From contig NZ_LMUV01000002.1 of the NCBI RefSeq assembly GCF_009765755.1, positions 248,001 to 312,000 of the forward strand: 64,000 bases of DNA, read 5' to 3'. The position numbers and the translations under genes are program-made. The notes under the pieces are model-generated. The model was not told where the DNA came from, did no database searches, and saw only the letters and a list, made by a program, of their open reading frames with translations. The stretch comes from Rhodanobacter sp. L36. Its GTDB lineage: Bacteria > Pseudomonadota > Gammaproteobacteria > Xanthomonadales > Rhodanobacteraceae. Shown here in pieces: positions 34,772 through 44,381 of this stretch (the stretch's first letter is position 1; the number at the start of each line of letters is the position of its first letter).

Positions 34772-35887
34772 TCAGTTCGCGCTGACGCGCGCGTGGCTGC
34801 CGTTGACCAGTTGCATCTGGCCATCCACCACAACTTGTTCGCCGGCAGCCAGGCCCTTGTCGATCACCTGGCGGTCGGCCGTGGCGGTGCCAGGCGTCAC
34901 GGGGCGTTGTTCGATCGTGCCGTCAGCCTTGAGCACGAACACGAAGGCGCCGGTGCTCGAATTCTGCAGCGCCACGACCGGCACCGAAATCGCGTTGGCG
35001 ATGCGCGTGGTCGGCAACGTCACGTTGACGAACTGTCCCGGCGTCAGGCGATCATCGGTATTGTCGAAGCGCGCCTTCAACGTGATCGTGCTGGTGGTGG
35101 TGTCGACCGCGTTGTTGACAAATTCCAGCGTGCCGCTGATCGGCTTGCTCTTGTCGCCATCCATTTGCGCCAGCACGTTCACCACGCCGCGCGCCTGCGC
35201 TTGCCGCACAGCTGGCAGGCTGTCCTGCGGCAATGCGAACGCCACCCAGATCGGCTCGATCTGGTTGAGCACCACGATGCCGGTGCTGTTCGCCGACACC
35301 ACCGCGCCCGGATAAACCAGCGGCGCGCCGAGCACGCCGTCGAACGGCGCGTAGATACGCGTGAATCCCAACTGCGTCTGTGCCAGCTCCTGCGCTGCGC
35401 GATCCGATTGCAATGTCGCCGCGGCCACGCCGAGGTTGGCCTTGAAGGTGTCGAAGTCGGCACGCGAAACGAAACCCTTCGCCAGCATCGCGGTGTAGCG
35501 CGCGGAATCGGCCTTGGCCTTCACCAGGTTCGCCTGGTCACGCGCGACCGTGCCACGCGCTTCGTCGAGTTGCGCCTGCAGCGGTCGCGGATCGATCTGC
35601 GCGATGAGATCGCCCTTGCGCACATGCGCGCCCGGCACGAACGCGAGCGATTTGATCTGGCCGTCTACTTGCGAGGTGACGGTGACCGTCGAATAAGCCT
35701 CGACGCTGCCGACCTGCTTGAGCGAGAGATCGACGTCGCTGCGCGTCGCCACGGCAATTTTCACCGGCACCGCTGGCGGTGTCTTCGGCTTGCTGTCCGC
35801 TGCGTTGTGATGGTGCTCGAACCAGAACACCGCCGCGGCGACCGCGGCGAGCACGATGACGATCAACAGAAATTTTTTCAGGGACAT
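34772..35887 (-). CDS. RND efflux periplasmic adaptor (MdtA-like)
   Basis: A 371-residue membrane-fusion protein working with the pump gene 10 bp downstream. One N-terminal helix (about 4-24, LLIVIVLAAVAAAVFWF) anchors it. Then the first lipoyl part (SYSTVTVTSQVDGQI...FVPGAHVRKGDLIAQID near 65-100), a helical hairpin (DEARGTVARDQANLVKAKADS), the second lipoyl part (RIYAPFDGVLGAPLVYPGAVVSANS) and beta-barrel segments ending QMQLVNGSHARVSAN. It lacks a lipobox, so it is held by the helix. The MarR gene 229 bp upstream, same strand, is the likely regulator. Confidence 0.92.
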   Translation of the reverse strand: MSLKKFLLIVIVLAAVAAAVFWFEHHHNAADSKPKTPPAVPVKIAVATRSDVDLSLKQVGSVEAYSTVTVTSQVDGQIKSLAFVPGAHVRKGDLIAQIDPRPLQAQLDEARGTVARDQANLVKAKADSARYTAMLAKGFVSRADFDTFKANLGVAAATLQSDRAAQELAQTQLGFTRIYAPFDGVLGAPLVYPGAVVSANSTGIVVLNQIEPIWVAFALPQDSLPAVRQAQARGVVNVLAQMDGDKSKPISGTLEFVNNAVDTTTSTITLKARFDNTDDRLTPGQFVNVTLPTTRIANAISVPVVALQNSSTGAFVFVLKADGTIEQRPVTPGTATADRQVIDKGLAAGEQVVVDGQMQLVNGSHARVSAN

Positions 35888-36116
35888 GCGTCTGATACTC
35901 GCCGTTTCGTTGCACGACCCGCGGCAACATCACGCGCATTGAGGGATCACGATGGTGCAGCGGCGATGGGGATTCGCCATCCGCGACACAAACGATCTTA
36001 AACGTCGCAACAACCGATACGTTTACCCGTGGACGCGATGCATGCTGCCGCGCGTCGCCCACCGCATCGATCGAAAGTTTTTGCGTCCGCGCAGACTTGA
36101 GCGTGATGACCTTCCA

Positions 36117-36590
36117 TTACGGCCCGTCGTTGATGGACGACTGCTCAAGCGATTGCAGATTGTCCTTGATCCGTTCGATGACTGCCAACGCCTGCTGCAA
36201 TTCGCTGTAAGCGATGCCCGCGGTAGCGTCCTTGCGCAAATCGCGCGCGATCAGCTCCATGTCGTCGATGATTCCACGCGCCTGTTCGGTCGTGTGAAGA
36301 CGCCATGCACGACGATCCTTCGGATCGGGTCGACGCTCGACGAAGCCGGCCGCCTGCAGGCGATCGATCACGCGACCCACGGCGATCGGTTCCATCTCCA
36401 GAAAATCGGCGAGCTCGGTCTGGCGCAAACCTTCGCGATGAAACAGCACTTTGGTCGCGCGCCACTGCGCGCGCGTCAACCCGAATTTCACGGCGCGCCG
36501 GTCGAAATGCTTGCGGAAAAGCAACGTCACGTCGCTAAGCAGGTAGCCGAAAGAAATGTCTTCCGTCTTCAGGTCTTCCGTTTTCGCCAT
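36117..36590 (-). CDS. MarR-family transcriptional regulator
   Basis: A 157-residue winged-helix protein. Helices at the start (FGYLLSDVTLLFRKHFDRRAV) form the dimer face; the DNA-binding part is LRQTELADFLEMEPIAVGRVIDRLQAAGFVERRPDPKDRRAWRLHTTEQ (residues 55-105) with the family's wing DPKDRRAW. Members usually repress a neighbouring efflux gene and release it on binding phenolic or drug ligands. It precedes the RND adaptor on the same strand, so control of that pump is a reasonable inference. The divergent macro-domain gene is 67 bp away and could share the operator region. Confidence 0.92.
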   Translation of the reverse strand: MAKTEDLKTEDISFGYLLSDVTLLFRKHFDRRAVKFGLTRAQWRATKVLFHREGLRQTELADFLEMEPIAVGRVIDRLQAAGFVERRPDPKDRRAWRLHTTEQARGIIDDMELIARDLRKDATAGIAYSELQQALAVIERIKDNLQSLEQSSINDGP

Positions 36591-36657
36591 GATTCGTTAC
36601 AACCTCATCGCCTGCGGGCAGTCGCCCGAAGCATACGGCGCGCATCAGAGGTAAGCC

Positions 36658-37179
36658 ATGCCCATCACCGTCATGCAGGTCGACATTACCGAGCAGCACG
36701 TGGACGCCATCGTCAACGCGGCGAACCCGTCGCTGCTAGGTGGCGGCGGCGTGGATGGCGCGATCCATCGCGCAGCCGGACCCGCGTTGCTGGCGGCCTG
36801 CCGCGCGCTGTCCCAGTCATCGCCGCACGTGCGCTGCCCGACTGGCGAGGCGCGCATCACCGAAGGGTTCGCCTTGCCCGCGCGTTACGTCATCCATACC
36901 GTCGGACCGATCTGGCAAGGCGGACAACACGACGAAGCGCAACTGCTCGAACGCTGCCATCGCGAATCGATGCGACTGTTGCGCGCGCACGGGCTGCGCA
37001 CGATTGCGTTTCCGGCGATCAGCTGCGGCGTCTACGGTTATCCAGTCGAGCGTGCTGCACACATCGCGATGAAAACGCTGCGCGACGAACTCATGCACGA
37101 TCCATCTATTGAGGTGCGCATGTGCTGTTTCAGCGACACACTGCGTGCCGTATTCGAGAACGCGCTCAACGCAGCTTGA
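36658..37179 (+). CDS. Macro-domain protein, O-acetyl-ADP-ribose deacetylase/ADP-ribosyl hydrolase type
   Basis: A 173-residue single macro domain like E. coli YmdB. Ligand loops: [27 protein letters not shown] (residues 15-41; Asn and the Gly-Gly-Gly-Gly-Val-Asp segment bind ADP-ribose), [23 protein letters not shown] near 62-84 and [14 protein letters not shown] near 119-132. Such enzymes remove ADP-ribose from proteins or deacetylate O-acetyl-ADP-ribose. GAGG seven bases before the ATG. Its last 14 bases overlap the end of the convergent batD-like gene, an unusually tight arrangement. Confidence 0.93.
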   Translation: MPITVMQVDITEQHVDAIVNAANPSLLGGGGVDGAIHRAAGPALLAACRALSQSSPHVRCPTGEARITEGFALPARYVIHTVGPIWQGGQHDEAQLLERCHRESMRLLRAHGLRTIAFPAISCGVYGYPVERAAHIAMKTLRDELMHDPSIEVRMCCFSDTLRAVFENALNAA

Positions 37180-38863
37180 ACGGATACAGCGGCGGCAGCC
37201 CGGATGGATTTTCGTCCACGCCATCCACACGCCATGCCAAGCCGCGCTGGAATGCATCCGCAAGCATCGCGCTGTCATCAGGCGTCGGCGTATTCGCGTA
37301 TCGGCGCTGTTGCAGAACCGAGATCGCCGCGCGCTGCCTCTCATCGCCGAGCGCAGCTGCGAGTTGACCCAGGTTTTGAATGGACGTCCGTTCGGCATGC
37401 GCCCAGGCAAGCAGGCTACGCGCCTGCGCAGCGGTATCGCCTGCGCGCGCGGCGGCGAGGAACGACTGATGCAACTCGCGCGTCGAAGTTGCGCGTGGCG
37501 TCGCATCGATCGACATCGGCAGGCGACGACGACGCCACAGCAACCACGCGATCATGCTGAGCAGCCACAAGCCGAGACTGCCGATGGCGATCCAGCGCCA
37601 GGGCACAACGTGCGTTGTCGCAGTCGCCAGCGCATGCGTTGAAGACGAGCTCGTCACGGCAGGCGCCTGTGCGGTCGGCGCGGTGCTGGCAGCAGCACCG
37701 ATCGCCGGCAGTACCGTCAGTGTGCGCGCGGGAATCTGCGCGGTCTCTTCCCGGTCGGTTTGCACGTTCCACCATTTCAGCGTGGTGGCAGGAATGGTCA
37801 GGCTGCCGGCGCGCTCGGGCACGACCGCAAACGATTGCTGGCGCCGGCCGACGATCCAGCCGCCATCGACACGATTGCCGGTCGCCGGTTTGTCGGGATA
37901 CACCGTGGCGCCATCGACTGCAGGAAAACTGAGCGTCGGCAACGTGTCGTATCCAAGCCCCGTCGCCTGCAGATTCATCGTGAGATTCAACGGCTGGCCG
38001 ACGCGCACCGATTCGCCATTGGACGGCCAGCCGTCCAGACTGAGAGTGAGTTGCCGCGCAGGCAGCCATGCACTGTTGCCCCAATCCGCTGGCGCCGGCT
38101 TGATATCGATGGCCATGGGCGCAGCGATGACGGTAACCGGCGCGCTGGCACCGAACAGGCTGTTCGGATCGTTGGGATCAACCGTTTCGCCCTGGAAAAC
38201 CGCTGGATCAATATTGATGTGGCCGGCTTGTTGCGGCACCAGTGCGTAGCGGCGCTCGTGCACCTCGTAAGCGGTTCCGTTGCGCTCCGCCGTGTAGGTC
38301 ACGTCGTTGCCGAGCTGGCTGACTTCCACGCCGCGCACCTGCGGTTGCTCAAGTGCGCCAGCGCTGATGGTCACTGCGGAATAAAGCCGCACGACATAAC
38401 TCAACTGCTGGCCGACATAGCCATGCGCCGGCTCGACCTGCGACTCCACGAAGATATCGTGTCGCGCGTTTGCCGACGCTGTCGGCCCATGGCCCGGCGC
38501 CACCTGCAACTGCAACGGCGCCGTACTGTTGTTGCCTACTGCGAGCGACGGAATCTGCAATGTGCCGGCATGTCGCGGACGCAACGTGACGCCGATGATC
38601 AACTCGGAACTCGCACCACCGTTGATGATGTTGAAGCTGCTGTTCTGCGACGTGCCGAGCACGTCGAAATCCTGATTGAGTGCGCTGAGGTCGGGCATCG
38701 AAAGATTGCCGCCCGCGTTGCCAATGCGCACGTTCAGCGTCACGGTTTCGCCCAGCTGCACGCTGTTGCGATCCAGCGTGGCCTGCACGTCGCCAGCGCG
38801 CACGAGTGTCGGCAACAGCCACAACATCACGGCACAGGCTGCGAGAAATCTGCGGAGCATCAC
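37166..38863 (-). CDS. BatD-type oxygen-tolerance membrane protein
   Basis: A 565-residue protein with signal peptide (residues 1-23, LVRA-GD), a tandem of beta domains ([20 protein letters not shown], then SNVGQQ-like [15 protein letters not shown] near 150 and [17 protein letters not shown] near 270) and one membrane helix near 425-445, followed by a basic cytoplasmic tail of about 115 residues. It is the last gene of the MoxR operon; its ATG overlaps the preceding stop by 4 bp. Bat proteins were linked to aerotolerance in Bacteroides; what the proteobacterial set does is not settled. The 3' end overlaps the macro-domain gene. Confidence 0.85.
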   Translation of the reverse strand: MMLRRFLAACAVMLWLLPTLVRAGDVQATLDRNSVQLGETVTLNVRIGNAGGNLSMPDLSALNQDFDVLGTSQNSSFNIINGGASSELIIGVTLRPRHAGTLQIPSLAVGNNSTAPLQLQVAPGHGPTASANARHDIFVESQVEPAHGYVGQQLSYVVRLYSAVTISAGALEQPQVRGVEVSQLGNDVTYTAERNGTAYEVHERRYALVPQQAGHINIDPAVFQGETVDPNDPNSLFGASAPVTVIAAPMAIDIKPAPADWGNSAWLPARQLTLSLDGWPSNGESVRVGQPLNLTMNLQATGLGYDTLPTLSFPAVDGATVYPDKPATGNRVDGGWIVGRRQQSFAVVPERAGSLTIPATTLKWWNVQTDREETAQIPARTLTVLPAIGAAASTAPTAQAPAVTSSSSTHALATATTHVVPWRWIAIGSLGLWLLSMIAWLLWRRRRLPMSIDATPRATSTRELHQSFLAAARAGDTAAQARSLLAWAHAERTSIQNLGQLAAALGDERQRAAISVLQQRRYANTPTPDDSAMLADAFQRGLAWRVDGVDENPSGLPPLYPFKLR

Positions 38864-40770
38864 GGCTGTTCATCCTCGTTGGGCGCGCTGCCATGGCGCT
38901 GCTGGTATTCCAGTTCGAACTTGCGGCGCAGCAGCGCACCGGGATCGTCCGGCACGCGTTGCAGTGCGTGCTGCAAGTCGACGGGCAGTTTCGATTTCGG
39001 ATCGTCGATGGACGTGGCGCCCAACTGATGCGGCGACGCCGCTTGCTGCCCGGCTTTCTTCTGCGCGGCGAGTGCCTTGTCCATCTGCTGCTTCAGCGAC
39101 TGCTGCGCCTGCTCGGCGCGCGCCTTTTCATCGGCTTGTTGCTGCGGTGTTTGCGGCTTGGGTTGATCGCCGGGCTGCGACTTGGTGTCGCCCTGCTGAT
39201 CCTTGCCGTCCTCGTTCTGCCCGGACTTTGAATCCTGATCCGGCTTGTCCGATGGCTTCGACGATGGATTCTGCTTGTCGTCCTGCTGTTGCGAATCCGA
39301 CTTGCCGTCCTTGCCTTGTCCATCGGACGACGACTGATTCGAGCCACCCTTGCCGCCTTCGTGCTGCTTCGAATCCTGTTGTTGATCCTGCGGCGACTTT
39401 TTCTTTTTCTGCTGGTCGAGCCAGTCCTGCACGGCCTTGCGATTGGCTTTGGCATCCGCGTGATTCGGATCGATCTTCAACGCCTTGTCGTACGCGGCGA
39501 CGGCCTGCTGATACTGCCCCTGCTTCGCCAGCGCATTGCCGAGGTTGTATGCCGCGTCGCTGCCGGACATTGGCTGCCACGATTGCACGGCGCCATCGAA
39601 ATCTCCGGCGCGATACGCCGCCGTGCCACGCCACGAGGGATCGCGCGCCAACTTCTGCGCCTCTTGCGTGTGGCCTTCCCGAAGCGCCTGTGCGGCCTGC
39701 TGGTCGGGACGTTTCCACAAGTCCTGCCAGGTGGTTGCCTCTGCGGTGGCGGGCAGCATCGGAAGAACGACCAGTGGCAACAGCAGCAGCCAGCCACGAC
39801 GGAACGCGAGCGCCACGATCAACAGCAGCGGCAACAGCAACCAGGGACCGCGATCCTGCCATTCGTCGCCTTGCTGCCCGACCGCGGCTGTCGCGTTGCC
39901 GGTGCGCAGCTGCGCGTGCAGCGCGTCGATATCGGCGTGATCCGAAGTCATCGTCACATAGCTGCCGCCACCCGCAGAGGCCAGCCTGGAAAGCGCGGCG
40001 TCGTCGCGCTGCGCGAGCGTCATGTGGTCCTGCGCATCATGCAGAAATCCGCCGCCGTCCACCGGTATCGGCCCGCCTTGCGGCGTGCCCGTACCGAGCA
40101 CCGAGACGTGGACGCCTGCTGCGTTCGCCTTGCCTGCAGCGGCGATGGCGGCCGCGTCGGCCTGGTCGGTGATCAGCACGAGCGAACCGTTGTTCGCGTT
40201 CGCATCGTGGATCAATGACACGGCACGATCGATCGCGGCGGCTGCGTTGTCGCCATCGACCGGCATCGTGTCCGGCGCCATCGCGTCGAGCAGATCACCA
40301 AGGCTGTCCGCATCGCTGGTCAGCGGCGCGACCACGAAGGCTTCACCGGCGTAGCCGATCAATGCGTTCAGCCCGTCGCGATTGCTGCCGAGCAGATCGC
40401 GCGCCTTGTAACGCGCACGATCGATGCGGCTTGGCGCCACGTCGCGAGAGAGCATGTGTTGCGATAACGAGATCGCCACGACTTGCGCGGCGCGACTCGC
40501 ATACAGCGGTTGTACTACGCGGCTCCACGTCGGCCCGGCCAAAGCCAGCGCAGCCAGCGTCCAGCCCGCGGTAAACAGCCACGCCGGCGTGTGTCGATGA
40601 CTGGATTTTCCGCGCAGCAGATGCGGCAGCAGCTCGGCATCGACGAGTCGCGAGAGTTCGAGTTGCGGTGCGCTGCGGCGCATGGCGAACCAGCCGATAA
40701 GCGGCAACAGCAGCAGCGCGAACAGCCACGCCGCGCGCAGGAAATGAAATTGCTGCAGGGCTTCGTTCAT
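38860..40770 (-). CDS. Membrane VWA-TPR protein (BatB/BatC fusion type) with degenerate MIDAS
   Basis: A 636-residue protein. Two N-terminal helices (about 11-30 and 62-80) precede a VWA-like domain (about 92-290), two further helices (about 305-345), TPR repeats (QALREGHTQEAQKLARD... and AYNLGNALAKQGQYQQAVAAYDKALKIDPNHADAKANRKAVQDWL, across 375-460) and a 130-residue tail that is almost entirely Gln, Lys, Asp, Ser and Gly. The metal-site Asp-x-Ser-x-Ser of VWA domains reads Ser101-Leu-Ser-Gln-His105 here, so metal-dependent ligand binding is probably lost, although the following SRDVAPSRIDRAR is family-typical. Start chosen at 40770 because it overlaps the preceding stop as ATGA. Confidence 0.88.
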   Translation of the reverse strand: MNEALQQFHFLRAAWLFALLLLPLIGWFAMRRSAPQLELSRLVDAELLPHLLRGKSSHRHTPAWLFTAGWTLAALALAGPTWSRVVQPLYASRAAQVVAISLSQHMLSRDVAPSRIDRARYKARDLLGSNRDGLNALIGYAGEAFVVAPLTSDADSLGDLLDAMAPDTMPVDGDNAAAAIDRAVSLIHDANANNGSLVLITDQADAAAIAAAGKANAAGVHVSVLGTGTPQGGPIPVDGGGFLHDAQDHMTLAQRDDAALSRLASAGGGSYVTMTSDHADIDALHAQLRTGNATAAVGQQGDEWQDRGPWLLLPLLLIVALAFRRGWLLLLPLVVLPMLPATAEATTWQDLWKRPDQQAAQALREGHTQEAQKLARDPSWRGTAAYRAGDFDGAVQSWQPMSGSDAAYNLGNALAKQGQYQQAVAAYDKALKIDPNHADAKANRKAVQDWLDQQKKKKSPQDQQQDSKQHEGGKGGSNQSSSDGQGKDGKSDSQQQDDKQNPSSKPSDKPDQDSKSGQNEDGKDQQGDTKSQPGDQPKPQTPQQQADEKARAEQAQQSLKQQMDKALAAQKKAGQQAASPHQLGATSIDDPKSKLPVDLQHALQRVPDDPGALLRRKFELEYQQRHGSAPNEDEQP

Positions 40771-41750
40771 GCTCGTCGACCTGCCACGCGCCATTGCCGC
40801 GGCACGATGGTCAGCAACAGCAGCGCGATCGACAGCAGCAACGGCCAGCGAAACAACTCATGCCGCGGTCGCAACGTCGGGCCATGTTGTTGCATCGGCT
40901 CCAGCGCATCGATGGCGCGATAGGCTGCGACCAGTTGATCGCTGTCCGCCGCGCGGAAAAATTTGCCGCCGGTCTGCGTGGCGATTTCGGTGAGCATGTC
41001 GGCATCGAGTTCTGCCGACGGATTGACTACTTGGCTGCCGAAGAATCCCGGCACGCTCATGCGGTTGGCACCGATGCCAATGGTGTAGATGCGTACGCCG
41101 GCCGCCTTGGCTGCCCTGGCTGCATCGCGCGGCACAATGGTGCCGGCATTGTTGACGCCGTCGGTGAGAAGCACGAGTACGCGCGCCGGTTGCGGCAGCG
41201 CCGACAGACGCTTCACCGCCACCGCGATCGCATCGCCGATCGCCGTTTCGCTCCCGGCAAGACCCACGGCCGCGCCCTGCAATTGCGCGCGCACCGCAGA
41301 CAAATCATAGGTAAGCGGCGTCACCAGAAATGCCTGGCTGCCGAACAGGATCAGTCCGATTTCGTCACCGCTGCGTCGCGCGATGAAATCACCGGCGATC
41401 GCTTCGACCGCACCGAAGCGACTGACCTGTTGTCCCGCCAGCTGCATGTCGCCGGTCTGCATGCTGCCGGAAAGATCCACGGCCAGCATCAATGCACGAC
41501 CGGTGCGTTGCTGCGCCTGTGGCGGGCCGACCCACTGCGGGCGTGCGGCGGCAGCCAGCAGACTCAGCCACGCAAGCGCCAGCAACCACGGCGTCATGCC
41601 ATGCGCAGCATTGCCTTCCATCACGCTCAGGCGCAGACCGGGATGCGGAAGGTACAGCGCTTCGCCGGGCGCTACCGGGCGTAGCCATCGACGCAGCAAC
41701 CACGGCAAGGGCAGCAGCAAAGCGATCCACGGCCATGCAAATTCAAGCAT
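40767..41750 (-). CDS. BatA-type membrane VWA protein
   Basis: A 327-residue protein. Helices at about 5-22 and 52-70 precede a VWA domain with an intact metal site: Asp92-Leu-Ser94-Gly-Ser96 in LMLAVDLSGSMQ, the conserved Thr in GSETAIGDAIAVAVKRL near 168 and Asp in LVLLTDGVNNAG near 195. A last helix lies near 300-320. It overlaps the DUF4381 gene by 8 bp and the VWA-TPR gene by 4 bp. With its neighbour it resembles the BatA/BatB pair, and the intact and degenerate metal sites suggest a division of work between the two. Confidence 0.92.
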   Translation of the reverse strand: MLEFAWPWIALLLPLPWLLRRWLRPVAPGEALYLPHPGLRLSVMEGNAAHGMTPWLLALAWLSLLAAAARPQWVGPPQAQQRTGRALMLAVDLSGSMQTGDMQLAGQQVSRFGAVEAIAGDFIARRSGDEIGLILFGSQAFLVTPLTYDLSAVRAQLQGAAVGLAGSETAIGDAIAVAVKRLSALPQPARVLVLLTDGVNNAGTIVPRDAARAAKAAGVRIYTIGIGANRMSVPGFFGSQVVNPSAELDADMLTEIATQTGGKFFRAADSDQLVAAYRAIDALEPMQQHGPTLRPRHELFRWPLLLSIALLLLTIVPRQWRVAGRRA

Positions 41751-42273
41751 GCGCGTGCTCCGTGCGTTGCTTCCATGCGGACGGTTTCAACGCAAGGATC
41801 ATCCACCGTCGTACTGCATTTACCGCGGCAGCCGCATCGAACGAATGCGATGGACGATAGATGACCTGTTCCAGTTCGAGCAGGCGATCCAGCGTGGCGG
41901 TGTCGACCGGCATGCGAGCGAGCGTGCGACGCCACGATGCGCCGCGTTGCTGTGTCGAAGCCGCATCGTGTCGCCGCGCCACACGCCGCAACAACTGATG
42001 CATCCCGCTGGCGAGCGCGACATGGTCGCCACTTTGCGCGTGCTGATCCACGAGACGATCGAGCTCCGCCAGCACACGCTCCCGGCCTTCCAGCTTTCGT
42101 CGATGTCGCCGCCACCAGGCGATAGCGCACAGAACCGCGACGACAAACAGCGCTGCAAGCATCCACCAGCCGGGCGCCGGAGGCCACCACGGTGGATCGG
42201 GCGGCATGTGGATGTCGCGCAGGACCGGACCTTGAGGAGCGGCGCCCTGCGCCGGCAGCGCAGCGCCCATCAT
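41743..42273 (-). CDS. DUF4381 membrane protein
   Basis: A 176-residue single-pass protein. The start MMGAALPAQGAAPQGPVLRDIHMPPDPPWWPPAPGWW is typical of DUF4381, whose members open with a proline- and tryptophan-rich periplasmic segment. One helix follows at about 42-62 (MLAALFVVAVLCAIAWWRRHRR), then a cytoplasmic helical domain with LLRRVARRHDAAS and the terminal RWMILALKPSAWKQ. ATGA overlap with the DUF58 gene fixes the start at 42273. The family is found only in MoxR/Bat-type operons; its biochemical role is unknown. Confidence 0.85.
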   Translation of the reverse strand: MMGAALPAQGAAPQGPVLRDIHMPPDPPWWPPAPGWWMLAALFVVAVLCAIAWWRRHRRKLEGRERVLAELDRLVDQHAQSGDHVALASGMHQLLRRVARRHDAASTQQRGASWRRTLARMPVDTATLDRLLELEQVIYRPSHSFDAAAAVNAVRRWMILALKPSAWKQRTEHAHA

Positions 42274-43220
42274 CGCGATGGCCCCGTCGCACGCAGCAAC
42301 GTGGTGACTGCGTCGAAAGCATCGACCGTGGTGTCGATATTGCTGCAACGCAAGCCAAGCGATTTCGCAAGCCCACTCAATCGCGCCGGACCTGCGCCGA
42401 GCACCTGCTGAAAATCGCTTCGTTGCCGATCGGAGTGCAGCACGACATCGCTGCGCTCGCCCGCATGTTCCATCGGATAGCGACCTGGTGGTGCCAACGC
42501 GAGTTCGAGTGCATCGGCCACCACCAGCACATTGACCGACGCGCGACGATGAAGATCGATCAAGCGTTGTCGTGAAGCGTCGTCGCAACTGATGCCGTCG
42601 CTGATGACCAGCACGCGGCTCGCGCCATGCAGCAAGCGACCGGCGCGCGTCAGCGCGGCGCTCAATGGTTCGGAGCCATTCGTCTCCGCGTTGTTCGGTT
42701 CATGCGACGCATCCCAATCGGAAAGCGCGCCGCAAATAGACAGCGCGCCACGTGCGCCCGCCTGTGGCCGAAGCAGATGTTCAACCGCGCCGAAGGCCAT
42801 GATGCCGACGCGCTCGCCAGCGCGAGATGCATACCATGCGGCACTCGCCGCGGCGCGCGCGGCCTGCACGGATTTGAAACGCACGCGCGTACCAAAATGC
42901 ATGCTGTCGTGCGTGTCCAGCAAGATGAGCAGGCAGCCTTCGCGGTCTTCCTGAAACAACTTCGTGTGCAACTTGCCGCTGCGTGCGGTCAGTCGCCAGT
43001 CGAGGCGACGAACGTCGTCGCCCGCCTGATAGACGCGTGACTCGGCGTAATCCATGCCGCGACCATGCAGGCGACTCGACTGCTGGCCGCTGCGCGCCAC
43101 GCGGCTTTGCATCGGCGAGACGCGCACGCGCACGGCGCGCGCGCGCAAGGCGATCAGCTCGGACAGCGAGACTCGCGTGCGGCCGTCGCCATCGACACGT
43201 TGTGTGGCGACGACGCTCAC
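42270..43220 (-). CDS. DUF58 family protein
   Basis: A 316-residue cytoplasmic protein. Its core is the DUF58 signature GRGMDYAESRVYQAGDDVRRLDWRLTARSGKLHTK (about 54-88), followed by a VWA-like fold with LLILLDTHDSMHFG near 100. The metal-site pattern is Asp-Thr-His-Asp-Ser, so the middle serine is His. Start: a GTG at 43220 overlaps the MoxR stop as GTGA; upstream codons of the open frame lie over moxR. DUF58 proteins always accompany MoxR ATPases and are thought to be their client or adaptor. Confidence 0.88.
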   Translation of the reverse strand: MSVVATQRVDGDGRTRVSLSELIALRARAVRVRVSPMQSRVARSGQQSSRLHGRGMDYAESRVYQAGDDVRRLDWRLTARSGKLHTKLFQEDREGCLLILLDTHDSMHFGTRVRFKSVQAARAAASAAWYASRAGERVGIMAFGAVEHLLRPQAGARGALSICGALSDWDASHEPNNAETNGSEPLSAALTRAGRLLHGASRVLVISDGISCDDASRQRLIDLHRRASVNVLVVADALELALAPPGRYPMEHAGERSDVVLHSDRQRSDFQQVLGAGPARLSGLAKSLGLRCSNIDTTVDAFDAVTTLLRATGPSR

Positions 43221-44212
43221 GGCAGCGGCACGAGATCCAGCAGGCGATCGATGACTTGGTCCGGCCGCACGCCTTCGGCCTCGGCCTCGTAGCTCAACAG
43301 CACGCGATGCCGCAGCACTTCGTGCACGATCACGTGGACGTCGTCGGGCAAAACGTAATCGCGACCCGCGAGCCACGCATGCGCGCGTGAACAGCGATCG
43401 AGCGCGATGGTCGCGCGCGGACTGCCGCCCCAGGCGATCCAGCGCTTCAACTCCAGGCCGTAGCGGCCCGCGTCACGCGTAGCCAACACGAGTTGGGTCA
43501 GGTACTCCTCAAGCGCCGGCGACATGTGCACGGACATCGCAGCGTCGCGCGCCGCGAACACATCCGCCTGACTCAGCAAGGCTAGTGCAGGTGTCGCATC
43601 ATGCGCGCGGCGACTGGCCTGCTCGCGAGCGAGCCGCAGGATCGCAAGCTCCGCTGCAGCATCCGGGTAGCCGATCGTCACGTGCATCAAAAAACGATCG
43701 AGCTGCGCCTCCGGCAAGGCGAACGTGCCCTCCTGCTCGATCGGATTTTGCGTCGCCATCACCATGAAGAGTTCGGGCAAATGCCAAGTGTTTCGTCCAA
43801 CCGTGATCTGCTGCTCTGCCATCGCTTCCAGCAGCGCCGATTGCACTTTCGCGGGAGCGCGATTGATCTCGTCGGCCAGCACGATGTTATGGAACAGCGG
43901 GCCGCGCTCGAACTCGAAACTGCCGCTTTGAGGGCGAAAGACATCGGTACCGGTGAGATCGGCCGGCAGCAGATCCGGCGTGAACTGCACGCGGTGGAAA
44001 TCTGCCTCGATGCGCGCTGCCATCGCTTTCACCGCCGTGGTCTTGGCCAGACCGGGCGCACCTTCGACCAATAGATGTCCATCGGCAAGCAGCGCGATCA
44101 GCAGGCAATCGATCAGGTGCGGCTGGCCGATGATGCATCGCTGCAGATCATCTCGAAGCTCTGCGAAAGCCTGCTGAAGACGGCTTGGGGCTTGGGTTTC
44201 GGGGATATCCAT
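43217..44212 (-). CDS. MoxR-family AAA+ ATPase
   Basis: A 331-residue AAA+ chaperone-like ATPase, first gene of a six-gene operon. Walker A GAPGLAKTT at 51-59, Walker B NIVLADEINRAPAKVQSALLEAM near 110-132, sensor 1 FMVMATQNPIEQEGTFALPEAQLDRFL near 148-175, sensor 2 in the C-terminal lid with ATIALDRCSRAHAWLAGRDYVLPDDV near 265. MoxR proteins work with VWA proteins, probably in assembly or activation of envelope or metal-containing complexes. The arrangement MoxR, DUF58, DUF4381, VWA, VWA-TPR, BatD matches the standard gammaproteobacterial cluster. Confidence 0.94.
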   Translation of the reverse strand: MDIPETQAPSRLQQAFAELRDDLQRCIIGQPHLIDCLLIALLADGHLLVEGAPGLAKTTAVKAMAARIEADFHRVQFTPDLLPADLTGTDVFRPQSGSFEFERGPLFHNIVLADEINRAPAKVQSALLEAMAEQQITVGRNTWHLPELFMVMATQNPIEQEGTFALPEAQLDRFLMHVTIGYPDAAAELAILRLAREQASRRAHDATPALALLSQADVFAARDAAMSVHMSPALEEYLTQLVLATRDAGRYGLELKRWIAWGGSPRATIALDRCSRAHAWLAGRDYVLPDDVHVIVHEVLRHRVLLSYEAEAEGVRPDQVIDRLLDLVPLP

Positions 44213-44332
44213 CGTGGGTTCCGTTGCTTGATCGTCGAACGCCGCGGCGTGAATTTCGCGAATCCGGCGGTATGCTACTGACCATCATGATTGCCAGAAG
44301 TTTAATCGGCTTGAGGCTCATGTAGCGCTCAC

Positions 44333-44362
44333 AAAAAAAGAGGCGGCCGGAGCCGCCTCTTT
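44333..44362 (-). terminator. Intrinsic terminator of the pilMNOPQ operon
   Basis: On the minus strand GAGGCGGC (44359-44352) pairs perfectly with GCCGCCTC (44347-44340) around a 4-base loop and is followed by seven T (44339-44333). It starts 20 bases after the pilQ stop. Confidence 0.88.
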
Positions 44363-44381
44363 CGTGTGCGTATCAAAGAAC

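Noticed and set aside
34553-36001. 482-codon plus-strand open frame across the RND adaptor
   Set aside because: Shadow of the adaptor and pump genes on the minus strand.
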